Of a stretch of DNA of 24,063 nucleotides, positions 21,542 to 24,063 are shown one piece after another. Location: positions 1 to 24,063 of the forward strand of contig JAHHSD010000027.1 in the NCBI GenBank assembly GCA_020025425.1, given 5' to 3'. The DNA comes from Oscillospiraceae bacterium. GTDB lineage: Bacteria; Bacillota; Clostridia; Oscillospirales; Oscillospiraceae. The translations under genes and the position numbers were made by a program. The notes under the pieces are model-generated. The model worked only from the letters and a program-made list of their open reading frames with translations. It ran no database searches and was not told the DNA's origin. Every line of letters starts with the position of its first letter. Position 1 is the first letter of the stretch.

Positions 21542-22921
21542 TTACTTGACCTCGGGCAGGCTGGCAGCGGCCATGGACTGGCCCACGCGGCGGAACTTCT
21601 CGTCGGGCAGGGCCAGGTTGATGGCCTTGCAGGTCTCGGGATACTCCTCGGCCAGCACCTTCTTGCAGGTCTCCAGCAGCAGGTCGCCGCCCTTGCCGGA
21701 CATGACGCGGCCCAGCAGCAGCACATGGCGGTAGCTGTACAGATCGAAGTAGTAGGCCAGGGTGTGGCCCAGGTAGGTGCCGATGGACTCGTAGACCTTG
21801 GCGGCGCGGGGGTCGCCCTCCTCCATCAGCTTCTGGACCACCTTCAGCTTCTCAGCGGGGCTGAGGCTCTCGTCCAGCTCGATGCCGGCGCGGGGGGCCA
21901 GCTTGATGACGCCGTCCTGGGAGAAGTACTTCACGCCGCAGCCGATGTCGCCGGACCACTCGTCCTGCATGGCGTCGGGGTTGGCGTCCACAGGGACAAA
22001 GGCCAGCTCGTTCAGCCAGCCGGTGATGCGGCCCTCGGGGTCCACATAGCCCACGGCCTCACTGGTGCCCATAGCGATGCCCAGCACGTTGTTGTCATTC
22101 AGGCTCATGGTGCCGGCCAGGGCGGACACGTCGCCGTCGTTGACCACGGCGTAGGGGATGTTGCCGAAGGTGTCCTTGATAGCGCGGATATAGATGTCCT
22201 TGACCTTCTTGTCATAGAGGTCCTTGGGCACCTGCAGGAAGAGGGAGGCGTTCATGGTGCGGTTGTTGATGAACACACCGGCAGAGCTGACGCCCACGCC
22301 GTCCACCCGGGGCATATGGGAGGCAGCGGTCTTGAGGGCGGAGACGATGCCCTCGTAGTGGTAATCGGGGTCGGAGTTGGTCTTGGGGAACCAGACGACC
22401 TCCTCGGAGAACACGGTTTCGCCGTCAATGACTGCGGAGACCTTGCGGTCGGAGCCGCCCGCGTCAAAGCCGATGCGGCAGCCCTCCAGGTGGCCGCCCA
22501 TGGCCTTGGGGGCGTCCATGGCCTCAGGCACCTTGTCGCAGAAAACGATCTCGAAGGGGCGCTCGAAGATATTGGCGAAGTAGTCCCAGTCGAACTCCTG
22601 GCCGCCGCCGGCGCGGTACTGGTCCATCAGGTAGTCATAGACGCCCTTGTCGCCGGACACATAGACCTTGAAGCCGCCCTTCATCCACAGCAGGGTCTTT
22701 ACCAGGCGGTTGATATAGTAGTGGTCCGCGTCTGCCATCTCGGGGGTGCCGTGGATAAAGGTGTGGCAGGTGGCCATCTGGCCGTCGGCGCGCTCCACCG
22801 CGATGGAGACGGGCTTCTTGGCGTCCTTCAGGAAAGCCTCATTGAACTTGAGGATGGGGATAAACTCCGGGTCAAGTTCGGGGACATGCGCAATATTCAC
22901 AGAAATACCGTATCGTTCCAT
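21542..22921 (-). CDS. ROK-family protein (sugar-kinase fold) with N-terminal extension
   Basis: The 459-residue protein has an actin-like sugar-kinase core in its C-terminal two thirds: phosphate loop GFDAGGSDRKVSAVIDGE (about 172), GVGVSSAGVF (about 232), VVNDGDVSALAG (about 276) and GIAMGTSEAVGYVDPEG (about 297). ROK members include glucokinase, N-acetylmannosamine kinase and regulators. The usual Cys/His zinc motif after the sugar-binding region is not seen. About 160 residues before the core match no domain I can name and contain no helix-turn-helix, so a regulator is unlikely. ATG at 22921 has GAGGAGG nine bases upstream. The divergent epimerase and convergent YhcH protein suggest it phosphorylates, or once phosphorylated, an N-acyl amino sugar. 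Activity is unproven. Confidence 0.8.
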   Translation of the reverse strand: MERYGISVNIAHVPELDPEFIPILKFNEAFLKDAKKPVSIAVERADGQMATCHTFIHGTPEMADADHYYINRLVKTLLWMKGGFKVYVSGDKGVYDYLMDQYRAGGGQEFDWDYFANIFERPFEIVFCDKVPEAMDAPKAMGGHLEGCRIGFDAGGSDRKVSAVIDGETVFSEEVVWFPKTNSDPDYHYEGIVSALKTAASHMPRVDGVGVSSAGVFINNRTMNASLFLQVPKDLYDKKVKDIYIRAIKDTFGNIPYAVVNDGDVSALAGTMSLNDNNVLGIAMGTSEAVGYVDPEGRITGWLNELAFVPVDANPDAMQDEWSGDIGCGVKYFSQDGVIKLAPRAGIELDESLSPAEKLKVVQKLMEEGDPRAAKVYESIGTYLGHTLAYYFDLYSYRHVLLLGRVMSGKGGDLLLETCKKVLAEEYPETCKAINLALPDEKFRRVGQSMAAASLPEVK

Positions 22922-22952
22922 AGGAAGATGCCTCCTCATTCAATCTTTCCTT

Positions 22953-22981
22953 ATTTTATCAAAGATTCTCAGATTTGTCAC
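22953..22981 (-). promoter_or_regulatory. Sigma-A promoter of the ROK gene
   Basis: On the - strand GTGACA (22976-22981) and TAAAAT (22953-22958) are 17 bases apart; each box misses the consensus by one base. Transcription would start near 22946, about 25 bases before the ATG. Confidence 0.7.
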
Positions 22982-23016
22982 TACCTATTGAAAGTTCTTT
23001 ATTCCTGAAATATCTA

Positions 23017-23045
23017 TTGAAAAAAATTTTCCAAGGTGATACACT
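23017..23045 (+). promoter_or_regulatory. Sigma-A promoter of the epimerase gene
   Basis: TTGAAA (23017-23022) and TACACT (23040-23045) are 17 bases apart on the + strand, about 70 bases before the ATG at 23115. It is divergent from the ROK promoter with about 35 bases between the two -35 boxes, so one regulator could control both. Confidence 0.6.
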
Positions 23046-23114
23046 GGACATAACAATACTTGCGGCTGCGGCGTCTGGGCCGCAGAGCAGCACAAGAAAT
23101 GAGGATGAAAAAGC

Positions 23115-24063
23115 ATGGATCGTACCAAATTGCAGGAGACGCGCCAGTGGGTCCGCGAGGAGCTGGACCGCAGCGTCAATTTCTGGCTGGAGCATGGCAT
23201 GGACAAGGTCCACGGCGGCGTGTACACCTGCCTGGACCGCAAGGGTGAGATCTATTCCACCGATAAGAGCGTGTGGATGCAGGGCCGCTGCGGCTGGATC
23301 TTTGCCAAGCTGTGTGCCACCTACGGCGTGAAGGAGGAGTGGCTGGCCGCCAGCAAGAGCTGTCTGGACTTCATGGAGAAGTACTGCATCAACCGCGAGG
23401 CCGGCAACCGGATGTACTTCACCGTCACGGAGGACGGCAAGCCCCTACGTCAGCGCAGATACTGCTTCTCCGAGGCCTTCTATGCCCTGGCCAACGCCGA
23501 GTACTACGGCGTCACCGGCGAGAAGGAGTGCCTGGAGCGGGCCCGCGCCGCCTATAACCTCTATTGGGACCTGAACCACGGCATGGCAGACCCCACCGGC
23601 CTGGGCCCCAAGACCATTCCCGAGACCCGCAGCGGCCGCGCCTTCGGCATCCCCATGATCATCCTGAATGTCACCGGCGTGATGCTGAAGGTGGACCCCG
23701 AGAACACCAAGCTCTATGAGGACCGCGCCCAGCAGTGCGTGGACGAGATCTTCCGCTACCACGTCAAGCCCGAGCTGAAGTGCGTGCTGGAGAACGTGGA
23801 TGTGGACGGCACCCCCCGCCTGTACTACACCGAGGGCCGCACCGTCAACCCCGGCCACGACATCGAGGGCGTCTGGTTCCTGCTGGAGCACGCCCAGCGC
23901 ACCGGCGACAAGGAGCTGGTGAAGAAGGCGGCCCAGATCTTCGACTGGGCCATCGAGGCCGGCTGGGACAAGGAGTACGGCGGCCTGCTGTACTTTGTGG
24001 ACTGCCTCAAGAAGCCCCCCGAGGCCTATGAGCACGACATGAAGCTGTGGTGGCCCCACAACG
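23115..24063 (+). CDS. N-acylglucosamine 2-epimerase (AGE) family protein, 3' end outside the window
   Basis: The frame runs from ATG 23115 to the window end (316 codons), out of about 390-400 in the family. AGE proteins are (alpha/alpha)6 barrels that interconvert N-acetylglucosamine and N-acetylmannosamine or epimerise other sugars such as cellobiose. Visible marks are KSVWMQGRCGWIFAKL (about 54-69), RYCFSEAFYALANAEYYG (about 115-132), the active-site stretch VNPGHDIEGVWFLLEH (about 244-259), and MKLWWPHN at the cut end, the second catalytic-histidine region. A GAGG site lies ten bases before the ATG. Divergence from the ROK gene and nearness of the YhcH gene suggest a sialate/ManNAc-type pathway, but no lyase or transporter for it is in view. 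Confidence 0.9.
   Translation, partial: MDRTKLQETRQWVREELDRSVNFWLEHGMDKVHGGVYTCLDRKGEIYSTDKSVWMQGRCGWIFAKLCATYGVKEEWLAASKSCLDFMEKYCINREAGNRMYFTVTEDGKPLRQRRYCFSEAFYALANAEYYGVTGEKECLERARAAYNLYWDLNHGMADPTGLGPKTIPETRSGRAFGIPMIILNVTGVMLKVDPENTKLYEDRAQQCVDEIFRYHVKPELKCVLENVDVDGTPRLYYTEGRTVNPGHDIEGVWFLLEHAQRTGDKELVKKAAQIFDWAIEAGWDKEYGGLLYFVDCLKKPPEAYEHDMKLWWPHN

Noticed and set aside
21725..23008. 427-codon + strand open frame opposite the ROK gene
   Set aside because: Val/Gly/His-rich shadow, no ribosome site, and it runs through the ROK promoter.
22987..23022. Direct repeat CTATTGAAA twice about 25 bases apart in the ROK-epimerase gap
   Set aside because: Short and AT-rich; one copy is the -35 box. 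It could be a shared operator, but nothing supports that beyond the repeat.
1..24063. CRISPR arrays, tRNA/rRNA genes, insertion sequences and prophage genes
   Set aside because: No spaced direct repeats, cloverleaf sequences, rRNA signatures, transposase motifs or phage genes were recognised.

Overview
The window looks like chromosomal DNA of a high-GC (roughly 60%), endospore-forming Firmicute, most likely a gut Oscillospiraceae/Ruminococcaceae relative (Flavonifractor/Intestinimonas-like). This is inferred from the spore genes sigK and spoIIR, HrcA/CIRCE heat-shock control, strong AGGAGG ribosome sites, frequent GTG/TTG starts, and clostridial family members such as a TAXI-TRAP operon and DUF1015. 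No phage, transposase, CRISPR, rRNA or tRNA was recognised.

Layout. 1-87 is the glycine-rich end of a gene entering from the left. 177-1361 (-) is a PLP aminotransferase and 1539-3314 (-) a Na+/phosphate symporter with a PhoU-like tail. 3601-4335 (+) is an uninterrupted pro-sigma-K gene. 4507-8118 (+) is a three-gene TAXI-TRAP operon: binding lipoprotein, DUF1850 protein, fused permease. It has a clear sigma-A promoter and a bidirectional terminator. Facing it is spoIIR (8238-8852, -) with a good sigma-F promoter match.

9011-13531 (-) reads as one five-gene operon from one promoter to one terminator: an Lrp/AsnC regulator, an aminotransferase, ThrH, a DUF1015 protein and ispE. It mixes amino-acid (probably serine/threonine-linked) metabolism with isoprenoid synthesis. 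A 480-base stretch without a confident gene follows. After it comes a 253-residue protein (14011-14772, +) that is only the N-terminal, His-carrying domain of PTS Enzyme I, with no PEP-binding barrel.

14855-18046 (-) is a heat-shock region: clpB under a near-perfect CIRCE, and hsp20 with a half-degenerate CIRCE and a nested hairpin beside its ribosome site. clpB carries a 54-base AT-rich patch inside its second ATPase domain. 18290-20699 (-) is an amino-acid ABC importer. Its binding protein appears circularly permuted: lobe II comes first and the N-terminal part of lobe I last. 21026-24063 is an amino-sugar-like cluster: YhcH/NanQ-type protein (+), ROK-family protein (-) and an AGE-family epimerase (+, cut by the window end).

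The strongest leads for something undescribed are the permuted binding protein, the stand-alone Enzyme I N-domain and the AT-rich patch in clpB. All homology calls come from reading the sequence; no database search was possible.
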